Origin: Duncaniella sp. | Lineage (GTDB): Bacteria > Bacteroidota > Bacteroidia > Bacteroidales > Muribaculaceae | Length of the DNA stretch: 14,623 bases | Assembly (NCBI GenBank): GCA_022511285.1 | Contig: JAFLRW010000006.1 | Span: 1 to 14,623 of the forward strand | Direction of reading: 5' to 3' | In this document: positions 1 to 7,253 of the stretch, piece after piece | How positions within the stretch are numbered: the first letter of the stretch is position 1 | Layout: every line of letters starts with the position of its first letter | Notes under the pieces: model-generated | Told to the model about the DNA's origin: nothing | Seen by the model: only the letters and a program-made list of their open reading frames with translations | The model's database searches: none | Made by a program: the position numbers and the translations under genes

Positions 1-2
1 AC

Positions 3-76
3 GGTGTGGTAGTTCAGCTGGTTAGAATACCTGCCTGTCACGCAGGGGGTCGCGGGTTCGAGTCCCGTCCATACCG
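3..76 (+). tRNA. tRNA-Asp (anticodon GTC)
   Basis: This is a complete cloverleaf. The 7-bp acceptor stem pairs GGTGTGG (3-9) with CCATACC (69-75), with one G-U pair, and the discriminator base is G76. The anticodon stem CCTGC/GCAGG (30-34/42-46) encloses the loop with anticodon GTC at 37-39, which reads Asp codons GAC and GAT. The T-arm carries GGGTTCGAGTCCC. CCA is not encoded, since C77-T78 follow, so it must be added after transcription. QueG, encoded 2 kb downstream, acts in queuosine synthesis, and GUN tRNAs such as this one are the substrates of that pathway. Confidence 0.97.
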
Positions 77-90
77 CTGAGGAGAGAGGA

Positions 91-138
91 GAATGGGTAA
101 TGCATTGACTTCGGTCTTTCATTATCCATTCTTTTTTT
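91..138 (+). terminator. Rho-independent terminator of tRNA-Asp
   Basis: A 12-bp stem pairs GAATGGGTAATG (91-102) with CATTATCCATTC (120-131), with one G-U pair. A nested GAC-TTCG-GTC mini-hairpin lies inside it (107-116), and seven T residues follow (132-138). This is a textbook intrinsic terminator 14 nt after the tRNA. The T-run also touches the presumed hflX promoter. Confidence 0.88.
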
Positions 139-148
139 GTATCTTCGC
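117..148 (+). promoter_or_regulatory. Possible hflX promoter, Bacteroidetes type
   Basis: TATCTTCGC (140-148) matches the Bacteroidetes -7 box TAnnTTTGC with one mismatch. TTTC (117-120), three of four bases of the -33 TTTG, lies 19 nt upstream. If real, it overlaps the right arm and T-run of the tRNA terminator and gives a leader of about 45 nt. The mismatch and overlap make this tentative. Confidence 0.4.
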
Positions 149-200
149 GCCCGGAAGGTTATATACCCTCTAAATCTTAAAGCAGTTCTCACCAATATAT

Positions 201-1442
201 ATGATTGACCAAATACTCTCCGAGGAGACAACAGAGCGCACCGTATTAGTAGGCCTCATCACCGAACGACAGAACGAAATCAAGACCCTGGAGTATCTTG
301 ACGAGTTGGCATTTCTTGCCGACACGGCCGGAGCCGTAACCGTCAAACAATTTCTGCAAAAACTCGACTATCCCAACCCCCGCACATATGTAGGAAAAGG
401 AAAGCTTGATGAAATCCGTCAATATATCGAGGACAACGACATCGGTATGGTGATTTTCGACGATGATCTGACATCGAAACAGGTGCTCAACATTGAGCGC
501 GAGCTAAAAGTGAAAATCCTTGACCGCACAAGCCTGATATTGGATATTTTCGCCAAGCGCGCCCACACGGCAAATGCGAAGACCCAGGTGGAACTGGCGC
601 AATATCAATATCTGCTGCCTCGTCTCACTCGAATGTGGACCCACTTGGAGCGACAGCGTGGCGGCATCGGCATGCGTGGCCCCGGCGAGACGCAGATTGA
701 GACCGACCGCCGCATTATCCTCGACAAGATAAGCCGGCTCAAAGAGGAACTACGAGCCATCGACAAGCAGAAAGCCGTGCAGCGCAAGAACCGCGGCAAG
801 CTGACCCGAGTGGCTTTAGTGGGTTACACCAACGCCGGAAAGTCTACACTAATGAACGTGCTGAGCAAGAGCGATGTTTTTGCCGAAAATAAGCTTTTCG
901 CCACTCTCGACACCACAGTGCGCAAGGTGATAATTGACAATCTGCCTTTTCTGCTGACCGACACAGTCGGCTTCATCCGCAAGCTCCCTACTCATCTTGT
1001 CGACTCATTTAAATCAACCCTCGACGAGGTGCGCGAGGCCGACCTCTTAGTCCACGTGGTTGACATCTCACACCCTTATTTTGAGGAACAGATTGAAGTG
1101 GTTGACAAGACGCTGCGCGAGGTGTGCGACGGCTCCGACAAGCCGATGATTATGGTGTTCAACAAGGTAGACGCCTTCACCCACATCGAGAAGGACGATA
1201 ACGACCTGACCGAGCGCACTCGCGAAAACATACCCTTGGATGAACTGAAACTCACCTGGATGAACCGCCTCCCTCACGACTGCGTGTTTATTTCAGCCAA
1301 AACCGGACAAGGGATTGACGAGCTGAAAGAGCGCCTCTATGAGCGCGCCAAAGAGATTCATCTCACCCGATTCCCTTACAACGACTTCCTTTTCCAGAAA
1401 TATGATGAACCAGACTCCACCGACCCCACCCCGGCCGACTGA
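201..1442 (+). CDS. hflX: GTPase HflX
   Basis: HflX is a translation-factor-like GTPase that binds the 50S subunit and splits stalled or hibernating ribosomes after stress. The 413-aa protein has the expected order. An N-terminal HflX domain (about 10-110) is followed by the conserved glycine-rich segment GGIGMRGPGETQIETD (about 154-169) and the G domain. In the G domain, G1 is GYTNAGKST (208-216), G3 is DTVGF (254-258), G4 is NKVD (321-324) and G5 is SAK (365-367). Length is normal for Bacteroidales HflX, and the C-terminus ends in a short acidic/proline tail. The ATG at 201 is the first in frame after stops and lies about 45 nt after the presumed start of transcription; there is no Shine-Dalgarno. 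Its end overlaps the following deacetylase gene by 41 nt, so the two are probably co-transcribed. Confidence 0.96.
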   Translation: MIDQILSEETTERTVLVGLITERQNEIKTLEYLDELAFLADTAGAVTVKQFLQKLDYPNPRTYVGKGKLDEIRQYIEDNDIGMVIFDDDLTSKQVLNIERELKVKILDRTSLILDIFAKRAHTANAKTQVELAQYQYLLPRLTRMWTHLERQRGGIGMRGPGETQIETDRRIILDKISRLKEELRAIDKQKAVQRKNRGKLTRVALVGYTNAGKSTLMNVLSKSDVFAENKLFATLDTTVRKVIIDNLPFLLTDTVGFIRKLPTHLVDSFKSTLDEVREADLLVHVVDISHPYFEEQIEVVDKTLREVCDGSDKPMIMVFNKVDAFTHIEKDDNDLTERTRENIPLDELKLTWMNRLPHDCVFISAKTGQGIDELKERLYERAKEIHLTRFPYNDFLFQKYDEPDSTDPTPAD

Positions 1443-2112
1443 TGTGGATGGCAGGGGATGGTGGCATCGGCTGCTCCGGCGGCTCAGCCCCGACCACCTG
1501 ATTGAGCATCCTCCCCTTATCTACAGGCTGCTGTTCAGCGAGGCCATGTGGCGCTATAAGCGAAAGGGGCGCAAGGTGGTCTACCTCACGTTCGATGATG
1601 GGCCTGTCCCGGAGGAAACCCCCTGGGTGCTTGACTTATTGGAGGAAGAGGGAGTGAAAGCCACTTTTTTTATGGTGGGCGAGAACGTTAAGCGCCATCC
1701 GGAGATTTTTGAGGAGATGAAACGCCGCGGTCACGCCTACGGCAATCACACCATGCACCACCTCCAGGGGCTCAAGGAGAGCAACTCCCGCTATCTGCGC
1801 GACATCACAGAGGCCGACGCACTGATTGACTCCCCGCTGTTCAGACCACCTCACGGAATAATATGGCCGGGACAAGCCAGACTTATCAAGAAACACTACA
1901 ACATTGTGATGTACGACATCGTGACACGCGACTACTCCAAGTGCGTCGACGCCGAGCGTGTGTTGGCCAACGTGAAGCGCTACACACGCAACGGCAGCAT
2001 TATCGTGTTCCACGACTCCTTAAAAGCCCACGACAAGATGCGCTACGCGCTCCCTCGCGCCATCCGGTGGCTAAAAGAGATGGGATACGAGTTTGAGACA
2101 TTACCGATGTGA
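1402..2112 (+). CDS. Polysaccharide deacetylase (NodB domain)
   Basis: This is a predicted metal-dependent carbohydrate esterase 4 enzyme that removes N- or O-acetyl groups from a polysaccharide or peptidoglycan-like substrate; the substrate is not visible. The 236-aa protein carries all NodB motifs. Motif 1 is TFDDGP (63-68, with metal/base Asp65 and Asp66), motif 2 is HTMHH (116-120), motif 3 is RPPHG (148-152) and the last is VFHDS with His204. I see no signal peptide, although the segment before the domain (HPPLIYRLLF) is hydrophobic. I chose ATG 1402 because an upstream in-frame start at 1339 would lie deep inside hflX and add residues without family character. ATG 1402 is followed directly by another ATG at 1405. 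The gene sits between hflX and queG in one operon. Confidence 0.92.
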   Translation: MMNQTPPTPPRPTDVDGRGWWHRLLRRLSPDHLIEHPPLIYRLLFSEAMWRYKRKGRKVVYLTFDDGPVPEETPWVLDLLEEEGVKATFFMVGENVKRHPEIFEEMKRRGHAYGNHTMHHLQGLKESNSRYLRDITEADALIDSPLFRPPHGIIWPGQARLIKKHYNIVMYDIVTRDYSKCVDAERVLANVKRYTRNGSIIVFHDSLKAHDKMRYALPRAIRWLKEMGYEFETLPM

Positions 2113-2113
2113 T

Positions 2114-3025
2114 ATGAACCCCAAGATTTTAGACTCGCTGTTGCACAACGCCGGTGCCGTCAGCTGGGGGATTGCCGAGGCAGCTCCCGTCGACACTAAA
2201 AACAAGGAGCTCTACAAACAGTGGATTGACTGCGGCAGGCATGGCGAGATGGCATATCTGGAGAAATATTGCGATGTCCGAGATAATCCGCAGAATCTTC
2301 TCGAGGGAGCTCAGTCAATAATATGTGCTGCTTTCAACTATTATCACCCGGATAACTGCGGGCGCGGAGGGCTTCATTGGGCTCGCTATGCGCTCGGCGA
2401 CGACTACCACAACGAACTGAGAAGCCGACTTGAATCTGTGAGCTCGAAAATCACCGGGGAGACCGGGGAGACCTGTAGAGTGTGCATCGACACGGCTCCT
2501 CTGCGCGAGCGATACTGGGCCCTGCGTTCAGGAGTCGGCTTTCTTGGGCGCAACGGGCTGCTGATTGTCCCGGAGGCCGGTTCGTGGTGCGTTTTGGGAT
2601 TTATCATCACCACTCTTCGGTTGCCACCCACGCCCCCTCTGCCTGCCATGACGTGCTGCGGCTGCGGGCTATGCGTCAGGGAGTGTCCCGCCGGAGCATT
2701 GGATGGTGACGGCGGCATGGATGCTCTGCGCTGCCGCTCATATCTCAGCATTGAATACCGCGGCGACAGCATCGCACCGTTAGGCAACACGGTCTACGGA
2801 TGCGACATCTGCCAGGAGGTGTGCCCACACAACCGCCAAGTAATGCTCAGCAATATCAAAGCATTCTCCCCCAGGCCTGAAGTGCTTAGTCTGACACGCG
2901 AGGAGATTCTTAACATGGAGCAACCGGAGTTCTCAAGACTCTTCAAGGGGAGCGCCATCAAGCGCACCAAACTGGCCGGTCTGAAACGCAACGTTTTGAG
3001 CACAGACATCAACCCCAAGCGCTGA
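2114..3025 (+). CDS. queG: Epoxyqueuosine reductase QueG
   Basis: QueG performs the last step of queuosine synthesis in tRNA, reducing epoxyqueuosine to queuosine in a cobalamin- and [4Fe-4S]-dependent reaction in the cytoplasm. The 303-aa protein has an N-terminal domain with the conserved DTAP segment (Asp126 as probable acid) and the GFLGRNGLL motif. A bacterial ferredoxin-type domain follows: C-x2-C-x2-C-x3-CP at 181/184/187/191, then CDICQEVCP at 230/233/237. The tail SAIKRTKLAGLKRN is typical of QueG. ATG 2114 starts one base after the deacetylase stop (TGATATG), which indicates coupled translation. An upstream in-frame start at 2093 would only add residues that overlap the previous gene. 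Its 3' end overlaps the convergent tatD gene by 93 nt. Confidence 0.95.
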   Translation: MNPKILDSLLHNAGAVSWGIAEAAPVDTKNKELYKQWIDCGRHGEMAYLEKYCDVRDNPQNLLEGAQSIICAAFNYYHPDNCGRGGLHWARYALGDDYHNELRSRLESVSSKITGETGETCRVCIDTAPLRERYWALRSGVGFLGRNGLLIVPEAGSWCVLGFIITTLRLPPTPPLPAMTCCGCGLCVRECPAGALDGDGGMDALRCRSYLSIEYRGDSIAPLGNTVYGCDICQEVCPHNRQVMLSNIKAFSPRPEVLSLTREEILNMEQPEFSRLFKGSAIKRTKLAGLKRNVLSTDINPKR

Positions 3026-3583
3026 TGCTATTTCATCCACTGTGAGGGGCGACTCATCAGTCTCCACAAGCAGACGCGATGGAGGAGTGACTGCCACGGA
3101 CGACGGATTGGCCTTGGCCCCGAAACTCAGGAAGAACCCTTGATTCAACAGCTGACGCGCCAACTCCGGTTTACCGCGAAACCCGTGAATAATCCACGGC
3201 TGCATAGGATTCAGAGTGCGACGCAGCGCAATAATCTCGGCAAAACGCCTGACTATATGTAGCAACAGCGGCTTGGCTGTCTCCTCGCTCAGAGCCACAT
3301 GGCGGCGGAGCAATTCCAACTGGCAGTCTAAATCAGCCACAGCCACTCCCTCATGGATAAGGTCAATCCCCGTCTCCCCTATTGCCACCACCCGAGGGCT
3401 GAGGGCCAACTCTCCGAGCCTGTCTAACGCCTCAGGCGTAACACGCGAAGCATTCCACGGATGTATCCCCACAGAGTAGACGTATGGAGCCTCAAGGCGA
3501 GCTTCCGGCGCCGATACGGGATCAAGATTGACCACGGCATTCCGACGGCAGGTGTGGGTGTGAGCATCAAGAAAATGGGTCAT
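2933..3583 (-). CDS. tatD: TatD-family metal-dependent hydrolase (short form)
   Basis: TatD-family proteins are TIM-barrel two-metal deoxyribonucleases or related phosphoesterases. From ATG 3583 the protein has 216 aa. It shows the metal ligands in order: DAHTH (His8, His10), GIHPW, AIGETGID (Glu70), LLLHIVR (His109), IIHGFRG (His133) and VETDES (Asp176). At 216 aa it is shorter than the usual 255-265, mainly because of reduced linkers and an atypical C-terminal tail. The tail is encoded opposite the end of queG and lacks the usual NF-x-LF ending. Alternative starts at 3604 (ATG) and 3610 would overlap yidD. I prefer 3583, which leaves a 4-nt gap after the yidD stop. It is the last gene of the minus-strand operon. 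Confidence 0.88.
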   Translation of the reverse strand: MTHFLDAHTHTCRRNAVVNLDPVSAPEARLEAPYVYSVGIHPWNASRVTPEALDRLGELALSPRVVAIGETGIDLIHEGVAVADLDCQLELLRRHVALSEETAKPLLLHIVRRFAEIIALRRTLNPMQPWIIHGFRGKPELARQLLNQGFFLSFGAKANPSSVAVTPPSRLLVETDESPLTVDEIASALGVDVCAQNVAFQTGQFGALDGAPLEES

Positions 3584-3587
3584 AGCA

Positions 3588-3809
3588 TCAAGGCACAGGG
3601 TCATAGCCACTCCCGCCCCAAGGATGGCACCGCGACAAGCGGCGGACCGTAAGCAGCAGGCCGCGAGCGGCGCCGTGGCGCTCGATTGCCTCTACGGCAT
3701 AACTGCTGCATGTGGGGATAAATCTACACATTGGGGGAAAATGAGGCGAGATTGCACCCTGATAGAATCGTATAGGGGCTATCAGAAGCCTGCGCGTCAA
3801 GGATTTCAT
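3588..3809 (-). CDS. yidD: Membrane protein insertion efficiency factor YidD
   Basis: YidD is a small, inner-face membrane-associated protein that helps YidC insert membrane proteins. The 73-aa sequence fits the family along its whole length: an amphipathic N-terminus (LLIAPIRFYQGAISP), the Cys-containing core CRFIPTCSSYA (Cys28, Cys34), and the ending RCHPWGGSGYDPVP (Cys61). It overlaps rnpA by 4 nt (ATGA), which points to translational coupling. The rnpA-yidD pairing is conserved very widely in bacteria. Confidence 0.97.
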   Translation of the reverse strand: MKSLTRRLLIAPIRFYQGAISPHFPPMCRFIPTCSSYAVEAIERHGAARGLLLTVRRLSRCHPWGGSGYDPVP

Positions 3810-4195
3810 TCCGTTACATCAACTGAGTTGAGACTTCCAAGCAACCTGCGCATCGCAGGCACTATACGAGCCGAAGGGAGCACCTCTGACGCCACGTAGA
3901 TAAATGCCAAATTAAACTTGACCCCCTGCGGCATCAAGGCGCGGTTCAGCCTGTAAGACTCGCGAATGCGCCTCCGCATCTTGACCCGCTCCACGGCGTG
4001 CCGAAGACGCTTTTTGGGCACCGACACAAGAAATCGTGCCACCGCCGGACCGGAGCGAGAGGAGTCTACCGTCCACACCATCCTCAGCGGATAGGCAAAC
4101 ACCATTTTCACCGCGGGATTGCTTCGGTCAAAGAGCTGCCCGATAGCTATCTCGCTACAGAGTTTTTCAGCCTTATATAGACGCAGTCCCTTCAT
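3806..4195 (-). CDS. rnpA: Ribonuclease P protein component
   Basis: RnpA is the protein subunit of RNase P. It binds the 5' leader of pre-tRNA and assists the catalytic RNA. The 129-aa protein has the family's central basic block: RFLVSVPKK (54-62), then RHAVERVKMRRRIRESYRL (65-83) with the RNR-type signature around R70-E79. The gene starts at ATG 4195, 5 nt after the hemD stop, and its end overlaps yidD by 4 nt. No rpmH neighbour or dnaA-type promoter is seen. In this operon it depends on the upstream LOG/DUF4271/hemD transcript, a layout I recall as normal for Bacteroidales. Confidence 0.95.
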   Translation of the reverse strand: MKGLRLYKAEKLCSEIAIGQLFDRSNPAVKMVFAYPLRMVWTVDSSRSGPAVARFLVSVPKKRLRHAVERVKMRRRIRESYRLNRALMPQGVKFNLAFIYVASEVLPSARIVPAMRRLLGSLNSVDVTE

Positions 4196-4200
4196 TCAGA

Positions 4201-4968
4201 CTATGCCTCCTCGGCCGCGGCAGCCTCTTCAGCCTCCTTGCGCAGATATGCATCAAGAGTGCCGGTCATTGAGGGGTGTTCGGGCGACGGAGCAGCTATA
4301 TCCAGACGAAGCCCGGCATTTGTCACTGCCTGGCAGGTAGACGGACCGAAACATGCTATCTTGATATCTCCCTGCTCAAACTCGGGAAAGTTTTTCTTTA
4401 GCGACTCTATCCCTGAAGGACTGAAAAACACGAGCATATCATAGTCAAAAGGCTCGTCAGGACCGAAGTCATTGCTCACCGTTCGATACATCACTGCTTT
4501 CGTATAGGTGATGCCGTTCTGATCAAGAAGCCCGGAGTCCTCCTTGTGGACATCTGACACCGCCCACAGCAGATTCTCTTTCTTATATTTTATAAGGTAA
4601 GGGAGTAGGGTGTCAAACTTGCCATTCGTGCCGTGGAATATCTTCCGCTTGCGATAAATGATATACTTCTGCAGATAGAGCGCTATCGACTCCGATGTGC
4701 AGAAATATTTCATCGTGTCGGGAATAGTGATACGCATCTCCTCACACAGCCGAAAAAAGTGGTCTATGGCGGTGCGTGCGGTAAAGATAATTCCCGTAAA
4801 CTCTGAGATATTTATTCTTGATTGGCGGAACTCCTTTGCTGTCAGGCCCTCCACCTTGATGAAGGGGCGTAACACTACCTCTACACCATATTTTTCAGCT
4901 ATATCGTAGTATGGTGATTTACCGGTCTCCGGCTGTGGCTGCGATACCAGAATTTTCTTTACTTTCAC
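4201..4968 (-). CDS. hemD: Uroporphyrinogen-III synthase
   Basis: HemD closes hydroxymethylbilane with inversion of ring D to give uroporphyrinogen III, the branch point to heme, siroheme and cobalamin. The sequence family is weakly conserved, so the call rests on several points together: the N-terminus KKILVSQPQP, the FFSPSGIES segment (181-189), FGPSTCQA (207-214) near the C-terminus, the length of 255 aa, and the position between DUF4271 and rnpA. The reading frame begins with GTG (4968); I see no in-frame ATG close by. The C-terminus ends in a low-complexity Glu/Ala stretch of about 12 residues that is probably disordered. It lies 19 nt downstream of the DUF4271 gene and 5 nt upstream of rnpA. 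Confidence 0.86.
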   Translation of the reverse strand: MKVKKILVSQPQPETGKSPYYDIAEKYGVEVVLRPFIKVEGLTAKEFRQSRINISEFTGIIFTARTAIDHFFRLCEEMRITIPDTMKYFCTSESIALYLQKYIIYRKRKIFHGTNGKFDTLLPYLIKYKKENLLWAVSDVHKEDSGLLDQNGITYTKAVMYRTVSNDFGPDEPFDYDMLVFFSPSGIESLKKNFPEFEQGDIKIACFGPSTCQAVTNAGLRLDIAAPSPEHPSMTGTLDAYLRKEAEEAAAAEEA

Positions 4969-4987
4969 GTCGCGATATATAGTTGTT

Positions 4988-5809
4988 TCAGTTAGTTAAG
5001 GTGTCAAATGGAACGGTGATTGCCATCGTTGCCAAACGATACAACACCATTATAGGAACTATTTCAAGGGTGCAAAGATACAAAATAAAGTAAAGCAACG
5101 AGCCAAAATTATCGTAAAAAAGTCTAAATCCCTTATAAATAAACATCAAACGTGTTAATACATAAGCAGTTAGCGCAATCGCCTCTACCACCCCGGCTGA
5201 CCCCGGATTGAAGAGCACTATCAAGGCCGGTATAACGAGCATAAAGGCCAGCAACGTCTGCGATGCGTTGAATCCCTTTATCCACATTCGTGCGGCCACG
5301 CGGTCGGTAAACACATAGCCCACCACGGTGTAGGCACACAACTGCCACAGATAGTAGACCACCGCCACCACCGTCACAACACCTATCACCACGAATACAC
5401 CCGGCAACAGCGCATCACCGACACTGCGGGTGAGAGCGGCATTGACGATTATTCCCTCGCTCAGACACGCCACAAGCACCACCGAAATCAGCACTCCGGC
5501 CTCCGAAAAGGTGCGCACCTCAAAAGTGCCTTCTCTGCGGCGGGTGCTCACCAGGTCAGTAATGAAGTTTTTAAGAAATGTAGAGTAGTGACGGAAGTTA
5601 TAGCTCAGCAACAGAAATATCCCTATGAGCAGACAAAGCACTCCGGAGTCGTAGCCCGGCAGGAGTGTTCGGGGCTGAGGCGGAAGGCCGGTGGTGTACG
5701 CCACCACTGTGGCCGGATAGGCCGCAGCGTCGGTCCCGACAAGAGGGCCGTCATCGTAATGACTTAAGTCTCCCTCCCAGGGATAGTGTATTGCCTCCTC
5801 TGTGTTCAT
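4988..5809 (-). CDS. DUF4271 multi-pass membrane protein
   Basis: This is a conserved Bacteroidetes membrane protein of unknown function (DUF4271). The 273-aa protein starts with a soluble N-terminus of about 50 residues. About six hydrophobic segments follow, beginning GVLCLLIGIFLLL, ISVVLVACLSEGIIV, VFVVIGVVTVVAVVYYLW, LLAFMLVIPALIVLF, AIALTAYVLTRLMFIY and LLYFILYLCTLEIVPIMVL. The family call rests on this architecture and on the gene's place directly ahead of hemD. The start ATG overlaps the stop of the LOG gene as ATGA (5806-5809). A role linked to tetrapyrrole metabolism is suggested only by the neighbour. Confidence 0.85.
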   Translation of the reverse strand: MNTEEAIHYPWEGDLSHYDDGPLVGTDAAAYPATVVAYTTGLPPQPRTLLPGYDSGVLCLLIGIFLLLSYNFRHYSTFLKNFITDLVSTRRREGTFEVRTFSEAGVLISVVLVACLSEGIIVNAALTRSVGDALLPGVFVVIGVVTVVAVVYYLWQLCAYTVVGYVFTDRVAARMWIKGFNASQTLLAFMLVIPALIVLFNPGSAGVVEAIALTAYVLTRLMFIYKGFRLFYDNFGSLLYFILYLCTLEIVPIMVLYRLATMAITVPFDTLTN

Positions 5810-6354
5810 CGCATTATCACCTCCATAGCCTCCTCCGGTGTAGCCACAACGATAACCGGAGCTTCGTCGCCGCGCATAAATCCTTGCTCTTTCATCTTGG
5901 CAAACATTGCCACCAACGGAGCGTAGAACCCCTCTGTGTTAACTATAATCACCGGCCCCGCAAAGAGTCCGAGCTGTACACGCGTCATCATCTCTGCAAG
6001 CTCGTCGAGGGTGCCTATGCCACCGGCAAGGGCCACTGCAGCGCGACTGAGCCGCTCCATCGTCTGCTTGCGCTCCCGCATATCGGGCGTCGAGATGGTC
6101 TCTGTCAGGTCGGGGTGGTTCCACTCTTTTTCAATCATAAACTGCGGAAGCACCCCCACGGCCCTGCCCGAGGCCCCCACTGCGCCTTCGATAGCAGCGC
6201 CCATCAGCCCGAGCCGGCCGCCGCCACACACCAAAGTGAGCCCCGAGCGCGCTATGAGCTCGCCCATACGGCGCGCGACGTCGAGATATTTCTGAGACAC
6301 ACGGTGGGACGACGCACAGTAGACCGCCACTCCATCGGGAAGAGTCTTTTCCAT
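5806..6354 (-). CDS. LOG-family protein (TIGR00730), cytokinin riboside phosphohydrolase-like
   Basis: Proteins of this Rossmann-fold family hydrolyse nucleoside 5'-monophosphates, releasing the base from ribose 5-phosphate. The bacterial substrate is usually uncertain. The 182-aa protein has GGGRLGLMGA (44-53), the RK pair (Arg95, Lys96) and the signature region AGGIGTLDE (110-118) with catalytic Glu118. The signature normally begins with Pro (PGGxGTxxE); here residue 110 is Ala (codon GCC), one base from a Pro codon. I start it at ATG 6354. An in-frame TTG at 6381 lies inside the promoter -7 box and cannot be the start if that promoter is real. It is the first gene of the six-gene minus-strand operon and overlaps the DUF4271 gene by 4 nt. 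Confidence 0.92.
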   Translation of the reverse strand: MEKTLPDGVAVYCASSHRVSQKYLDVARRMGELIARSGLTLVCGGGRLGLMGAAIEGAVGASGRAVGVLPQFMIEKEWNHPDLTETISTPDMRERKQTMERLSRAAVALAGGIGTLDELAEMMTRVQLGLFAGPVIIVNTEGFYAPLVAMFAKMKEQGFMRGDEAPVIVVATPEEAMEVIMR

Positions 6355-6377
6355 TGTAACAAGAGGTTTTTTCGGGT

Positions 6378-6410
6378 GCAAAGTTACGAATTTAAGCTGT
6401 ATTCCTCAAA
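6378..6410 (-). promoter_or_regulatory. Promoter of the LOG-hemD-rnpA-yidD-tatD operon
   Basis: On the minus strand, TTTG (6410-6407) is followed after exactly 20 nt by TAACTTTGC (6386-6378). This is a full match to the Bacteroidetes consensus TTTG-N19-21-TAnnTTTGC. The first gene's ATG lies 23 nt further downstream. The stop codon TAA of the ThiF-like gene (6386-6384) is itself the start of the -7 box. Confidence 0.8.
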
Positions 6411-7115
6411 CTTCATTGTGATGGCGTCAAAAGTGAGCAGGCGGTTCACGAGCAGGTCGCCGGTCCCCACTATCCACTTCACAGCCTCTGTGGCCTGGAG
6501 TGTCCCCACCACTCCCACCACCGTATTGAGCACCCCGTCTATGGCACAGGGAAGATCCTCCACAGGCACCGTAGGGTCGGGGTTGAAGATATCGCGATAG
6601 CCGGCCGAACCCGGAATATGCGTAAAGAGCTGTCCGCCCCAACGGCGCACGGCCCCATATATATAAGGTAGGCCCAATGCACGACACGCATCGTCAATCA
6701 CCAGCCGAGCGGCCATATTGTCGGTACAGTCCACCACTATGTCATAGTCGGGCAATATCAACGCGGCATTCTCTGCTGTCAGCAGCTCTCCGTAGAGTCT
6801 CACTTCCACTTCGGGATTAAGAGCCTCAACGGCACGTCGCGCACTCTCTCCTTTCGGAGTGCCTACGGCGGCGGTGGTATGAATTATCTGACGCTGAAGA
6901 TTGCTCATGCTCACACTGTCGGGGTCCACAATGCCGAGGCGGCCCACTCCGGCAGCTGCAAGATAGAGCGCCACGGGCGACCCGAGGCCCCCGGCTCCCA
7001 CTATGAGCACACGCGACTCCATAAGCCGTCGTTGACCCTCTATGTCTATTTCACAAAGCGATATGTGCCCCTTGTAGCGCTTAAGGTCTATGTCGTTGTT
7101 TCTGTCTGTTGTCAT
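6384..7115 (-). CDS. ThiF/MoeB/HesA-family adenylyltransferase (E1-like)
   Basis: This is an ATP-dependent enzyme that adenylates the C-terminal glycine of a small ubiquitin-like sulfur carrier such as ThiS or MoaD. From ATG 7115 it has 243 aa. The P-loop is GAGGLG (40-45), followed by Asp65, the NLQRQ segment (72-76), Lys88 and the DCTDN motif (129-133). A conserved Cys sits in LPCAIDGVL, and GVVGTLQATEAVK follows. The two CxxC pairs that bind structural zinc in MoeB are absent; the usual CYRC is GYRD here. No ThiS, ThiG or molybdopterin gene lies nearby, so the partner cannot be named. An in-frame GTG at 7121 is an alternative start. Confidence 0.9.
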   Translation of the reverse strand: MTTDRNNDIDLKRYKGHISLCEIDIEGQRRLMESRVLIVGAGGLGSPVALYLAAAGVGRLGIVDPDSVSMSNLQRQIIHTTAAVGTPKGESARRAVEALNPEVEVRLYGELLTAENAALILPDYDIVVDCTDNMAARLVIDDACRALGLPYIYGAVRRWGGQLFTHIPGSAGYRDIFNPDPTVPVEDLPCAIDGVLNTVVGVVGTLQATEAVKWIVGTGDLLVNRLLTFDAITMKFEEYSLNS

Positions 7116-7133
7116 TGTCACTGGAATTAATGT

Positions 7134-7142
7134 GCAAAATTA
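7134..7142 (-). promoter_or_regulatory. -7 box ahead of the ThiF-like gene
   Basis: TAATTTTGC on the minus strand (7142-7134) matches the Bacteroidetes -7 box TAnnTTTGC and lies 18 nt before the ATG at 7115. I see no good TTTG at the expected 19-21 nt upstream, only AT-rich sequence, so the -33 element is weak or absent. Confidence 0.5.
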
Positions 7143-7181
7143 CGCAAATATTTTCATTTACATAATCGGCATTATCGCACC

Positions 7182-7211
7182 TTTTCAGGGATACGACAAT
7201 AGTAACTTTGC
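7182..7211 (+). promoter_or_regulatory. Promoter of the phage-derived cluster
   Basis: TAACTTTGC (7203-7211) is a full match to the -7 box. A TTTT (7182-7185) lies 17 nt upstream in place of the TTTG -33 box. The ATG of the first cluster gene follows 43 nt after the box. Together with the minus-strand box at 7134-7142 it makes a compact divergent promoter region in the 138-nt gap between the two genes. Confidence 0.6.
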
Positions 7212-7253
7212 ATAGCCGTTAGGCCACAATCACAAAATTCACAATACCATATT

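Noticed and set aside
22..231. Minus-strand reading frame of 69 codons across the tRNA
   Set aside because: It is the antisense of the tRNA-Asp gene; the ending GMDGTRTRDPLRDRQ is the well-known spurious translation of tRNA genes.
6355..6381. Extended TTG start for the LOG protein at 6381
   Set aside because: The TTG is part of the -7 box TAACTTTGC, so the transcript would begin downstream of it; ATG 6354 fits the family N-terminus.
5665..6600. Plus-strand reading frame of 311 codons
   Set aside because: It runs antisense through the DUF4271, LOG and ThiF-like genes, all of which have clear family motifs. Its own translation is rich in His, Arg and Ser with no domain character.
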